DNA of 64,000 nt, from positions 1,364,001 to 1,428,000 of the forward strand of contig NZ_SJSA01000001.1 of NCBI RefSeq assembly GCF_004766125.1, written 5' to 3'. Made by a program: the position numbers and the translations under genes. A model generated the notes under the pieces. That model was given only the letters and a program-made list of their open reading frames with translations. It had not been told where the DNA came from and did not search any database. The stretch is from Duncaniella freteri (GTDB lineage: Bacteria; Bacteroidota; Bacteroidia; Bacteroidales; Muribaculaceae). This document shows, piece after piece, positions 47,434 to 55,971 of this stretch (the first letter of the stretch is position 1; the number at the start of each line of letters is the position of its first letter).

Positions 47434-48713
47434 GATTGTGTGGAGGAGGGTTTTAACGGTTGTTCATCCTTGAATATAATCATGAACAGGATTGCAATCA
47501 CGAGGGCATAGGCGGCGAAGATGAACCATGATGTGGTCCAGCCAGCCTGTTGAGCCTCGGGGGTGGCCTGTGAGAACACGTAGTGGTTGACCACACCCTG
47601 AGCGGCGAGGGTGCCTACTGTGGCACCTATTCCGTTGGTCATTATCATGAACAGCCCCTGCGCGCTGGACCGCTGCTCCTTGGAGGTCTGCTGGTCGACG
47701 TATAGTCCGCCGGATACATTGAAGAAGTCGAATGCCACGCCGTAGACTATGCATGAGAGGACGAGCAGCCATAGACCGCTGCCCGTGTCGCCAAGCCCGA
47801 AGAAGCCGAAGCGCAGCACCCATGCTATCATCGATATGAGCATTACTATCTTTATGCCGAAGCGTTTCAGGCAGAAGGGGATGAGGAGTATGCAGAGAGT
47901 CTCGCTTATCTGCGACAGGGATATGAGTGCGTTGGCGTTGCGTGCGCCCCATGTGTCGGCATATTCGGCAATGTCGGAAAACGAGGTGATGAATATGTTG
48001 CCGTAGCTGTTGGTGATCTGTAGTGATACGCCAAGGCACATGCTGAATATGAAGAATATGGCCATACGTCTTTCCTTGAATAGACTGAATGCCTTTAGTC
48101 CGAGCTGATCGGCGATCGAGCCGGATGCACTTCTGTTAGTGGGGCACTGCGGCATGGTGAGCGCGTAGAGGGCGAGGCAGAAGCTCAGTACTGCCGAGGT
48201 GGCGAGCTGATAGGGGTTGGTCTGGAACTGTGTGAAGTTGACGAACAGCATCGAGCATATGAAGCCTACTGTTCCGAACACGCGGATGGGGGGGAAGTAG
48301 GTCACTGTGTCGAGCCCGTTGCGGCTGAGGGCGTTGAACGACACGGCGTTGCATAGCCCTATTGTTGGCATGAAGAATGCCACTGATATGGAGTAGAGGG
48401 TGAATAGCGGACCGAACTGCACTTCGGGAGTGGTCAGCGCATATACCGCTGCAGCGCCCATGAACAGACCGGCGAGGAGGTGGCAGAGGCTCAGCATACG
48501 CTGTGCCTGTATCCAGCGGTCGGCTATGATGCCTACTATTGCAGGCATGAATATGGATACTATTCCCTGAACGGCATAGAACCATCCGATGTGGGTGGCG
48601 AGCCCTACCGAGCCGAGGTAGTTGCCTAATGAGATGAGGTAGGCACCCCAGACTGCGAATTCAAGGAACGATAAGGCGGCGAGGCGCGCTTGTAAGGGTC
48701 GGATCTTTGACAT
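47430..48713 (-). CDS. MFS nucleoside transporter, NupG/XapB-like
   Basis: The 427-residue inner-membrane protein has twelve predicted helices. The N terminus (SFLEFAVWGAYLISLGNYLG) and PPIRVFGTVGFICSM, plus the C-terminal ISLSQISETLCILLIPFCLKR (residues about 258-278), match nucleoside:proton symporters in the NupG family. It would import nucleosides for salvage, which fits hpt elsewhere in the window, although the genes are far apart. It is translationally coupled to rsmE. Confidence 0.87.
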   Translation of the reverse strand: MSKIRPLQARLAALSFLEFAVWGAYLISLGNYLGSVGLATHIGWFYAVQGIVSIFMPAIVGIIADRWIQAQRMLSLCHLLAGLFMGAAAVYALTTPEVQFGPLFTLYSISVAFFMPTIGLCNAVSFNALSRNGLDTVTYFPPIRVFGTVGFICSMLFVNFTQFQTNPYQLATSAVLSFCLALYALTMPQCPTNRSASGSIADQLGLKAFSLFKERRMAIFFIFSMCLGVSLQITNSYGNIFITSFSDIAEYADTWGARNANALISLSQISETLCILLIPFCLKRFGIKIVMLISMIAWVLRFGFFGLGDTGSGLWLLVLSCIVYGVAFDFFNVSGGLYVDQQTSKEQRSSAQGLFMIMTNGIGATVGTLAAQGVVNHYVFSQATPEAQQAGWTTSWFIFAAYALVIAILFMIIFKDEQPLKPSSTQS

Positions 48714-48768
48714 GGGATATGAGGGAGTGTGTAAAAAGTGTAAAAGTGGATGATAATGCGGCTATTTT

Positions 48769-49470
48769 CTATATTTTTCCATCTTCTTTGCGGCGTATTA
48801 TTTCTGCGACGCGGGCTGCTTCCTCGTACTCTTCACGGTCGATGAGGCTCTGGAGTGTCCTGCGCAGCTCTTCGAGGGTGTAGTTTTCGAGTTTGGGTGT
48901 GCGTGTCGGTGTGACCGGCGACGGCTCTTCGTCGCGTGCGCGCACCTCGCCGTTGTCGTTGTCGTCGTCATCTGCGGAGGAGCCGGAGGGGTCGTCGGAG
49001 AGCTCTTCAAGCTCGAAGCCGGTCTCCGTAAGGATCCCGGGAGTGGTGTATATGGGAGCTCCGGTGCGCATGGCTATCGCCACGGCATCGGAGGTGCGGG
49101 AGTCTATGGTGATGGTGCGCTCGCCGTCGGTGAATGTGAGTTCGGAGTAGAAAACTCCATCCTCGAAACGGTATATGAACACTTCGGTGAGCTCTATGCC
49201 GAATGCGTGTCCGAGGCTTGTGAAGAGGTCGTGAGTGAGCGGGCGCGGAGGCACTATCCCTTCCATCTTCAGAGCGATTGCCTGGGCTTCGCCGGCACCG
49301 ATCACTACCGGGATGCGGTAGGGGCCGCCTACCTGAGCGAGTATAAGGGCGTATGCTCCGTTGCGTATCTGGCTGTAGGAGATGCCGAGCACCCTCAGGC
49401 GCACACGTTCTGTGTTGCCGCCCTGACTGGAGCTGAGATTGTCAAATATGTCGTTATTGCCGTTGTCCAT
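48769..49470 (-). CDS. Bifunctional nuclease family protein (DUF151) with UVR tail
   Basis: The 233-residue protein has a DUF151 domain at about residues 25-145 (GGPYRIPVVIGAGEAQAIA, RPLTHDLFTSLGHAFG, SRTSDAVAIAMRTGAPIYT). An acidic Asp/Asn linker follows, then a short UVR-type helical motif (ENYTLEELRRTLQSLIDREE, residues about 197-216). Family members have been reported to cleave both DNA and RNA; the biological role in Bacteroidetes is not clear. It lies nine bases downstream of mnmA and is likely co-transcribed with it. Confidence 0.88.
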   Translation of the reverse strand: MDNGNNDIFDNLSSSQGGNTERVRLRVLGISYSQIRNGAYALILAQVGGPYRIPVVIGAGEAQAIALKMEGIVPPRPLTHDLFTSLGHAFGIELTEVFIYRFEDGVFYSELTFTDGERTITIDSRTSDAVAIAMRTGAPIYTTPGILTETGFELEELSDDPSGSSADDDDNDNGEVRARDEEPSPVTPTRTPKLENYTLEELRRTLQSLIDREEYEEAARVAEIIRRKEDGKI

Positions 49471-49479
49471 AATGGTAGC

Positions 49480-50559
49480 TTACAACATTATGTTTCTCCC
49501 GGTGATGATGCCGCTGCCGAGGCATAGGCTGCTGTCGGGGGTGTATATTACTGCGAACTGGCCGGGAGCTATGCCCTGGACCGGTGTTGCGGAGTCTATG
49601 AGGTATTCGCTGTCGGAGAGGCGTGTGAGTTGAGCGGAGAGGAATTCAGGTGTGTGGCGGTTCTTGAACGTTATCCTTACCTTGTCGCAGTCAGTACCCC
49701 AGGGGTCGCGCGTGAGCCAGTGCATCTCGTCGAGATGGAGGGTTGAGCCATACTGCTTTTCGGTGTCGTAGCCTTGGGAGACGTATACGACGTTGTCGTG
49801 GGTGTTCTTCTTGACCACATACCATGGTCCGCCGCTAAGCCCGAGCCCTTTGCGCTGTCCGATGGTGTGGAACCAGAATCCGCGGTGGGTGCCGAGCTTG
49901 CGTCCGGTCTCAAGTTCGATGATGGGTCCGGGCTTTTCGCCGAGGTGGCGTCGGATGAAGTCGTTGTAATTGATTTTGCCGAGGAAGCATATCCCCTGGC
50001 TGTCACGGCGGTAGGCGTTGGGCATGCGGGTCTCTATGGCTATGCGTCTCACCTCCGCCTTGGGTAGCTCGCCTATGGGGAACATGAGGTGGGAGAGCTG
50101 GCTGTAGGATATGCGGCACAGGAAGTCGGTCTGGTCCTTTACGCGGTCCACACCTGTGCCGAGCCATGTGAGCCCGTCGATCTCACGGGTGGTGGCGTAG
50201 TGGCCTGTGGCAGTGCGGTCGAATTCTTTGCCCCAACGCTCTTCAAAGAATCCGAATTTTATCATTTTGTTGCACATCACATCGGGGTTGGGGGTCAGGC
50301 CTTCGCGTACAGAGCGCAGGGCGTAGTCCATGACGTTCTCCCAGTACTCTTCATGAAGTGACACTACGTCGAATGGGAGAGAGTATTTTGCCGCGATGTA
50401 GCGGCACATCTCTATGTCCTCTTCGGCTGAGCAGTCACCTTCGCCTGTGTCGAGCCCTATGCGTATGTAGAAGAGGTGCAGGTCGTGCCCCTGCTCAAGC
50501 AGGCGATGTACAGCCACCGCGCTGTCAACCCCTCCGGATATCAGTACCGCTACTCGCAT
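49480..50559 (-). CDS. mnmA: tRNA-specific 2-thiouridylase MnmA
   Basis: The 359-residue enzyme thiolates U34 of tRNAs for Lys, Glu and Gln. The ATP PP-loop SGGVDS is at residues 8-13. The catalytic cysteines are Cys96 in NPDVMCNKMIKF and about Cys190 in DSQGICFLG, and GFWFHTIGQRKGLGLSGGPW marks the central domain. Bacteroidales often carry more than one MnmA paralogue, so this may be one of two. The gene sits between a DoxX gene and the DUF151 nuclease gene. Confidence 0.94.
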   Translation of the reverse strand: MRVAVLISGGVDSAVAVHRLLEQGHDLHLFYIRIGLDTGEGDCSAEEDIEMCRYIAAKYSLPFDVVSLHEEYWENVMDYALRSVREGLTPNPDVMCNKMIKFGFFEERWGKEFDRTATGHYATTREIDGLTWLGTGVDRVKDQTDFLCRISYSQLSHLMFPIGELPKAEVRRIAIETRMPNAYRRDSQGICFLGKINYNDFIRRHLGEKPGPIIELETGRKLGTHRGFWFHTIGQRKGLGLSGGPWYVVKKNTHDNVVYVSQGYDTEKQYGSTLHLDEMHWLTRDPWGTDCDKVRITFKNRHTPEFLSAQLTRLSDSEYLIDSATPVQGIAPGQFAVIYTPDSSLCLGSGIITGRNIML

Positions 50560-50589
50560 AATCCTGTTGTCGCTGAGTTAAGTGGGGGG

Positions 50590-51099
50590 TTAGACTTCCT
50601 CCAGTTCCTCCTCCTCGTCCTTTCCGCGGAGGTTGATGATGTAGAGGGATATGAAATAATCGAGTGATATTTTGCCCGGACCTGCTATGAGCATGTATAT
50701 GTATATGCCTATGAACATTATGGGGAGATAGCCGGGGTCGGTGGAGTCGAGTCCGTAGACAGGGAGATAGGGCACCATGTCGTGCAGGATATAGTACTCC
50801 GCCGCGCACATCGCCAGGATGGGGGGGATGGTGTTGAGGCGGGTAAGGAATCCCACCATTATGGATAGGGAGCACACGAGCTCGATGATGATCATGAGCG
50901 TCAGCGATGTTGCCGGCGACATGTCGAGAACGGTGGGGAAGTTGGTGCACAATTCATTGTAGTTAACAAGATGGCGTATGCCGAACTGCAACAGCATCAT
51001 GCCTACGAAGAGACGCATGAAGAGCCTCGCAAGGTTGGTGTAGGTGAATCCTGTGAGGCGCAGAAATATGTTGACCAAGGGGGAGTTGTGCCAAGCCAT
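50590..51099 (-). CDS. DoxX family membrane protein
   Basis: The 169-residue protein has four predicted membrane helices (about residues 22-42, 63-85, 88-105 and 122-142). The FMRLFVGMMLLQFGIRHL segment is characteristic of DoxX. The C terminus is strongly acidic (KDEEEELEEV). DoxX-like proteins have no single known role. It lies 30 bases before mnmA and 66 bases after the thioredoxin-like gene. Confidence 0.83.
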   Translation of the reverse strand: MAWHNSPLVNIFLRLTGFTYTNLARLFMRLFVGMMLLQFGIRHLVNYNELCTNFPTVLDMSPATSLTLMIIIELVCSLSIMVGFLTRLNTIPPILAMCAAEYYILHDMVPYLPVYGLDSTDPGYLPIMFIGIYIYMLIAGPGKISLDYFISLYIINLRGKDEEEELEEV

Positions 51100-51165
51100 A
51101 TGGGTAGGTGGGGGTAAGTGTTAAAGGTTAGGGGGTTGAGCTGCGTGGAGAGCCGGAGGTGTGTG

Positions 51166-52077
51166 TTATCTCTTTTTGAGCTGACGTGCCACATCGAGAA
51201 CCTGCGTGATGTTGAGGTGCTTGTACCGGATGTTGTGCTTGCCGTCGATGATGTAGAAATCGGGAGTCCCTGAGCGCAGATCGATTGTGAGGTCGGCATC
51301 GGGTGCGGCTCCAACCTCCCATGATGCGGGGAAGCTGTCGGCGTGCCTGCGCCATTCGTCGTCGGGTTCGGCAAGCGAGATTGCCACTACCTTGACCTTT
51401 CCTTCGGAGATGAGTTCGGTCATTGACACGTCGGCATCGAGGCGTATGCGAGCCATGTTGCAGTCGTTGCAGTCGGGGTCGTTGAAGAATACGAGCACCA
51501 CTTCGGCAGAGTCGTTCAGGAGGTTGCCTTCCGAGCCGTCGCGGCGGGTGTAGGGCAGGGATGGCGCGGGCTTGCCCACAAGGGAGTTGCGCAGGATGGT
51601 TGCCTGCTGCTGGAATCGGGCTTTCTCAGCCTTGCCTACGCGCTTGTTGGCAGCGACGGCTTCGGCAAACGGCAGGTAAAGCTCGTCGATCCATAGTTCG
51701 GCAGTGTCGGAATAGAGCTGGCTTTCGGCGATCTCGGCGATGAAGAGCTGGTCCTTCGGCTGCTTCTCAAGCTTTTTCATGAGGTTGTTGACTCCTCTGA
51801 TCGCCCTCTCCGGCTCGGCGTTGGCTACGACCGAGAGGTAGACTTTCATCTCGTTAGCCATCTTCTGCCTGGCGGAGAACGCTTTGGAGAGCTCGCAGAA
51901 ATCAAAGAAGTGATCGGAGAGATAGTTGCACCGTCCCTGGAATGTGGAGATCGAGTCAGGAACGATGGGATAGGGGAAATATGTGCCGGCTTGCTGTGTC
52001 TGGGCGTTCGCTGAGAAGGTTATGCCCATGAGTATCAGCAGCGGCAGGAGAATCCGGTTGATTTTCATGTCTTTCAT
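51166..52077 (-). CDS. Exported thioredoxin-like protein with DUF5106-type N-terminal domain
   Basis: The 303-residue protein starts at ATG complement 52075-52077 (a second Met three codons later also fits) with a signal peptide ending FSANAQ. Residues of about 30-165 form a helical domain like DUF5106. The C-terminal part is a TlpA-like thioredoxin fold with FFNDPDCNDCNMAR, where CNDC stands at the CxxC position, and GTPDFYIIDGKHNIRYKHL. It probably acts as a periplasmic thiol-disulfide protein. It leads the minus-strand run to DoxX and mnmA. Confidence 0.82.
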   Translation of the reverse strand: MKDMKINRILLPLLILMGITFSANAQTQQAGTYFPYPIVPDSISTFQGRCNYLSDHFFDFCELSKAFSARQKMANEMKVYLSVVANAEPERAIRGVNNLMKKLEKQPKDQLFIAEIAESQLYSDTAELWIDELYLPFAEAVAANKRVGKAEKARFQQQATILRNSLVGKPAPSLPYTRRDGSEGNLLNDSAEVVLVFFNDPDCNDCNMARIRLDADVSMTELISEGKVKVVAISLAEPDDEWRRHADSFPASWEVGAAPDADLTIDLRSGTPDFYIIDGKHNIRYKHLNITQVLDVARQLKKR

Positions 52078-52098
52078 AAATACACAATAATGCAATCA

Positions 52099-52129
52099 CA
52101 AAGGTAATGAAAATCATTTTAATGACAAA
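52099..52129 (-). promoter_or_regulatory. Promoter of the thioredoxin-like gene
   Basis: Minus-strand TTTTG (ending at 52126), 19 bases, TACCTTTG (52106-52099). This is a near-ideal Bacteroidetes promoter. The start codon follows 21 bases after the box. Confidence 0.8.
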
Positions 52130-52157
52130 ATTAAATTGAGTGGCGTGATGACGGTGC

Positions 52158-53389
52158 CTAAATGAACAGGCATGCGTCGCCGTAGGAGAGGAAGCGGAAG
52201 TCGCCTGCAAGGGCGTAGTCGTAGATGCGCCGCCATTCGTCGGCACCTGCATCGAGGAATGCTGAGACGAGCAGGAGGAGTGTGGAGCGTGGCTGATGGA
52301 AGTTGGTGACCATGCCTCGGACTATGCGGTATCTGTAGCCTGGTGCTATCATCAGGCGTGTGGAGGCTATGAATGTGCCCTGTCCTGTGGCGTCGAGGTG
52401 GCGGAGTATGGCTGCCATTGAGTCGGCTACGGATAGCGAGGGGTGGGAGTCGCTGTAGGGGTACCACTGGGGAGCGTCGATGCGTCCATGCCGCTGTGGA
52501 GCATGCATCCGAGGTGGTAGAGGCTTTCGAGGGTGCGCACGGATGTGGTGCCTACGGCTATTATCCGGTGTGACCCGCGGGATAGCTCTTCGATGAGGGG
52601 GCGGTCAACGGCTATGAACTCGCTGTGCATCATGTGCTCGCCTATGGTGTCGCTTTTTACGGGCTGGAATGTGCCTGCGCCTACGTGGAGGGTGAGCTCG
52701 CGGCGCGGTATGCCGCGGAGGTCTATGTCGCGGAGCACTGCGGGGGTGAAGTGCAGCCCTGCCGTCGGGGCGGCTACGGAGCCGTCGATGCGGGAGTAGA
52801 CGGTCTGGTAGTCTCGGGAATCGCTCTCTTCGGTGGAGCGGTTGAGGTAGGGGGGGATGGGTATCTCGCCGAGTGCGGATATTATGGAGCTGAATGTCAC
52901 TTCAGGACAGTCCCAGCTGAAGCGCACGACGGAGGAGGCTCCGTCCTTGCTCCGGCGTGTGGCGCGCAGGGTGATGCTGCGGCCGTCGACCGTCACAGCC
53001 TGGGTGAGATCGCCGTCCTTCCATCGCTTGGAGTTGCCCACGAGGCAGTTCCAGGAGCAGGATGATGTTGCGGCGAAGCTTACGGCGTAGTCGGCAGGGT
53101 CGTCGGGTTCCAGACAGAATATCTCGATGAGTGCGCCTGTGCCGTCGGAGCCTTTGCGGAAGCGCAGGCGCGCATTGATGACGCGGGTGTTGTTGTAGAC
53201 GAGCATCGAATCGGGCGGAAGTAGCGCGGGAAGGTCGCTGAAACGGCGTGTCGACAGTCCTCCCTGCGGGTCACGCACAAGCAGCAGGCAGGTGTCGCGC
53301 TCCGCCAGGGGATGCCTGGCTATGCGTTGGTCGGGGAGGGGATAGTCGTAATCTTCAATGCGTATTTCTTCGATCTGGGAACGGTCCAT
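52158..53389 (-). pseudogene. queA: tRNA ribosyltransferase-isomerase QueA, split by one frameshift
   Basis: QueA transfers the ribosyl part of S-adenosylmethionine to 7-aminomethyl-deazaguanine in tRNA (queuosine pathway). The first frame runs from ATG complement 53387-53389 (MDRSQIEEIRIEDYDYPLPD) through PTAGLHFTP and TTSVRTLESLYHLGCMLHSG. It then drifts into unrelated sequence and stops at 52427. The rest of the protein continues in another frame from about 52495 (RIDAPQWYPYSD, then MVTNFHQPRSTLLLLVSAF and FRFLSYGDACLFI) to 52158. A single one-base loss between about 52465 and 52500 explains it. Everything else looks intact, so it is either a very recent mutation or a sequencing error. Confidence 0.85.
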
Positions 53390-53465
53390 AGATTTTATCA
53401 AGGGGATTGGTTGGTTTTTTTGACAGGGGTTTCGCCTGGCATTACTGCCAGGGAGTGGTATCCTG

Positions 53466-54116
53466 TCAGCCGAGCTCGGAGAGGGCGTTGATGGCACCGA
53501 TGGGATCGGGAGCCTTGAACACGAAGCTTCCTGCCACAAGCACGTCGGCTCCGGCGGCGATGAGTGCGGGTGCCGTGGTGAGGTCGACCCCGCCGTCGAT
53601 CTCGATCATAGCTCCGGAGTTGCGGCGCGCGATCATCTGGCGCAGACGCTTCACTTTGCTTATGGTGTTGGGGATGAACTTCTGCCCTCCGAAGCCGGGG
53701 TTTACGCTCATGAGGAGTACCAGGTCCACGTCGTCGATTATGTCCTCAAGCAGCTCCACAGGTGTGGCGGGGTTGAGGGCTACACCTGCTTTCATTCCGG
53801 CATCGTGTATGGCTGAGATATCGCGGTGGAGATGTGTGCAGGCTTCGTAGTGCACGCACATGAGCCAGCCTCCGGAGTCGCGCACCTCATTGATGTAGCG
53901 TCCGGGGTCCGTTACCATCATGTGAACGTCGAGCGGTTTTTCCGCTACACGGCTTATGGCGGATATTACAGGGAATCCGATGGATATGTTCGGGACAAAC
54001 ATTCCGTCCATCACATCGACGTGTATCATCGATGCGTGGCTGCGGTTGATGGTCCCTACGGCTTCGCCCAGGCGGGTGAAGTCGGAGGCGAGAAGTGAGG
54101 GAGATACCTGTGTCAT
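53466..54116 (-). CDS. rpe: Ribulose-phosphate 3-epimerase
   Basis: The 216-residue TIM-barrel enzyme interconverts ribulose-5-phosphate and xylulose-5-phosphate in the pentose phosphate pathway. Motifs seen are VSPSLLASDF, IHVDVMDGMFVPNISIG with the metal-binding His and Asp, LDVHMMVTDP, LLMSVNPGFGGQKF and IEIDGGV. Length is normal. It lies 76 bases before the broken queA and 31 bases after the DedA gene. Confidence 0.96.
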   Translation of the reverse strand: MTQVSPSLLASDFTRLGEAVGTINRSHASMIHVDVMDGMFVPNISIGFPVISAISRVAEKPLDVHMMVTDPGRYINEVRDSGGWLMCVHYEACTHLHRDISAIHDAGMKAGVALNPATPVELLEDIIDDVDLVLLMSVNPGFGGQKFIPNTISKVKRLRQMIARRNSGAMIEIDGGVDLTTAPALIAAGADVLVAGSFVFKAPDPIGAINALSELG

Positions 54117-54147
54117 GACGTTTTTAGATGTTGGGGTTGGAGAATTT

Positions 54148-54795
54148 CTATTTGCGAGGCTTGAAAATATTGTAGAGTATGATAATGATGCATATCACTC
54201 CTATGCCGAGCCCGATATATGTGAGGTAGTCGTTGTACTCCTCGACTTTGGCATAGAGCTGCTGGCGCGGCACCACTGTCCCGAGCCAGTAGCCGAGGGC
54301 TGCGAGGATGATGTTCCATGTCATGGCTCCAAGCCCGGTGAATATGACGAACTTGCCGAGGTGCATCCTTGCGAGCCCGGCGGGGATGGATATGAGCTGG
54401 CGCACTGCCGGCACGAGTCTGCCTATGAATGTCGATATGGCTCCGTGGGCATCGAAGTATTCTTCGGCGTGGCGCACCTTGTTCTCGTCGAGCAGAAGTG
54501 CGTGGCCCAGGCGGCTCCCGGCAAAGCGGTAGACGATAGGCCGTCCTATCCATAGGGACAGCCCGTAGTTGATGAGCGCGCCTATGATGGCTCCGACGGT
54601 CGCGAGGAGCACTACTGCCACTATGTTGACTTCGTGGCTTGTGCATGCGAGGTAGGCGGCCGGGGGCACTATGACTTCGGAGGGGAACGGAATGAACGAG
54701 CTCTCAATGATCATGAAAGCGAACACGAGAAGGTAGACTGTGGTGGCATCGGCAACAAGAAACTGTTCCATAATGCCGGCAGGGTCGAAAAACAT
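54148..54795 (-). CDS. DedA family membrane protein
   Basis: The 215-residue inner-membrane protein carries the DedA/VTT features: IIESSFIPFPSEVIVPPAAYLA near the N terminus (residues about 30-51), then ISTFIGRLVPAVRQLISIPAG with the conserved Gly-Arg-x-x-Pro-x-x-Arg, and a closing helix. DedA proteins help recycle undecaprenyl phosphate and keep the proton gradient; exact specificity here is unknown. The gene may be co-transcribed with rpe. Confidence 0.9.
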   Translation of the reverse strand: MFFDPAGIMEQFLVADATTVYLLVFAFMIIESSFIPFPSEVIVPPAAYLACTSHEVNIVAVVLLATVGAIIGALINYGLSLWIGRPIVYRFAGSRLGHALLLDENKVRHAEEYFDAHGAISTFIGRLVPAVRQLISIPAGLARMHLGKFVIFTGLGAMTWNIILAALGYWLGTVVPRQQLYAKVEEYNDYLTYIGLGIGVICIIIILYNIFKPRK

Positions 54796-54817
54796 CTGGG
54801 TCGTAAGAGGTTAATAA

Positions 54818-54851
54818 AGGTTATAGGGTCAATGTTATAACCCTATAACCT
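54818..54851 (-). terminator. Hairpin between asd and the DedA gene
   Basis: Perfect 12-base arms AGGTTATAGGGT (54818-54829) and ACCCTATAACCT (54840-54851) with a ten-base loop. On the minus strand it is followed by TTTATTAA. It lies 27 bases past the asd stop, so it is a likely asd terminator. The arm resembles the CTATAGGG parts of the octamer repeats. Confidence 0.6.
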
Positions 54852-54878
54852 GAAACTTTTGGAAAAAGTTGACTTTCG

Positions 54879-55889
54879 TTATTTTTTGTGGGCTATCATA
54901 TACTGCGCGATCTGGACGGCGTTGAGAGCCGCACCCTTCTTGATCTGATCGCCGCAGAGCCAGAATGTGAGTCCGTTGGGGTTGGCGATGTCCTTGCGCA
55001 GACGACCAAGGAACACAGGATCGGTGCCGGCTGCGTCGAGGGGCATGGGGTATTTCTTCTCGGCAGGCTCGTCGATCACCACGAGACCTTCGGCTGTCGA
55101 GAATGCCTTGCGTGCCTCTTCGATGCTGATGGGCCGTTCGGTCTCTACCCATACGGCTTCGCTGTGGGCGCGCACCACCGGGACACGTACGCATGTGGAG
55201 CTTACTGAAAGTTCGGGCGAGTGCATGATCTTGCGTGTCTCGTGGAACATCTTCATCTCCTCTTTGGTGTAGTCGTTGTCAAGGAACACGTCGATATGTG
55301 GGATGAGGTTGTAGGCGAGCTGGTAGGCGAATTTCTCTACTGTAGGCTTTTTGCCCTCGGCGAGTTCGGCGTACTGTTTCACGAGCTCGTCCATGCCTGT
55401 GGCTCCCGCTCCGCTGGCAGCCTGATAGGTGGCAACGTGTATGCGGCGTATCGGGGAGATGTCGTTGAGGGGCTTGAGTGCCACCACCATAATGGCGGTG
55501 GTGCAGTTGGGGTTGGCTATCACGCCGCGAGGCGCGTCGAATGCATCGTCGCCGTTGACTTCGGGCACCACCAGGGGCACGTCGGGGTCCATGCGGAAGG
55601 CTGAGGAGTTGTCGATCATGACTGCGCCGTGGCGGGTTATCACATCGGCATATTTCTTTGACACGGATGCTCCCGCAGATACGAACGCGAAGTCCACGCC
55701 GCGGAAGTCCTCAGGCTCTTCGCGCAGGAGACGGACTGTGTAGTCCTTTCCGCGGAAGCTGTATGTGCGACCTGCCGAACGCTCCGACCCGAAAAGGAGG
55801 AGCTCGTCAATAGGGAAATTCTGCTCGTCGAGCACACGGAGGAATTCCTGTCCTACGGCGCCACTGACGCCTACTATTGCTACTTTCAT
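54879..55889 (-). CDS. asd: Aspartate-semialdehyde dehydrogenase
   Basis: The 336-residue enzyme makes aspartate semialdehyde, the branch point to lysine, diaminopimelate, threonine and methionine. The N-terminal NADP motif is [18 protein letters not shown], the catalytic Cys129 is in [10 protein letters not shown], and [15 protein letters not shown] follows. The catalytic His is expected in the [15 protein letters not shown] region. It stands alone, with a hairpin behind it; no TAnnTTTG promoter was found. Confidence 0.96.
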   Translation of the reverse strand: MKVAIVGVSGAVGQEFLRVLDEQNFPIDELLLFGSERSAGRTYSFRGKDYTVRLLREEPEDFRGVDFAFVSAGASVSKKYADVITRHGAVMIDNSSAFRMDPDVPLVVPEVNGDDAFDAPRGVIANPNCTTAIMVVALKPLNDISPIRRIHVATYQAASGAGATGMDELVKQYAELAEGKKPTVEKFAYQLAYNLIPHIDVFLDNDYTKEEMKMFHETRKIMHSPELSVSSTCVRVPVVRAHSEAVWVETERPISIEEARKAFSTAEGLVVIDEPAEKKYPMPLDAAGTDPVFLGRLRKDIANPNGLTFWLCGDQIKKGAALNAVQIAQYMIAHKK

Positions 55890-55971
55890 AAAATATTAGA
55901 TGGAGTTTTGTTGAGTTTTAACTGATCGGTTATATGAAATTAGTTGTAAAGACCGGTGCTGTGGTGTTCGC

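Noticed and set aside
52427..52508. Programmed frameshifting in queA
   Set aside because: No standard slippery heptamer or downstream structure was seen in the overlap. QueA is not known to need frameshifting in any group I know.
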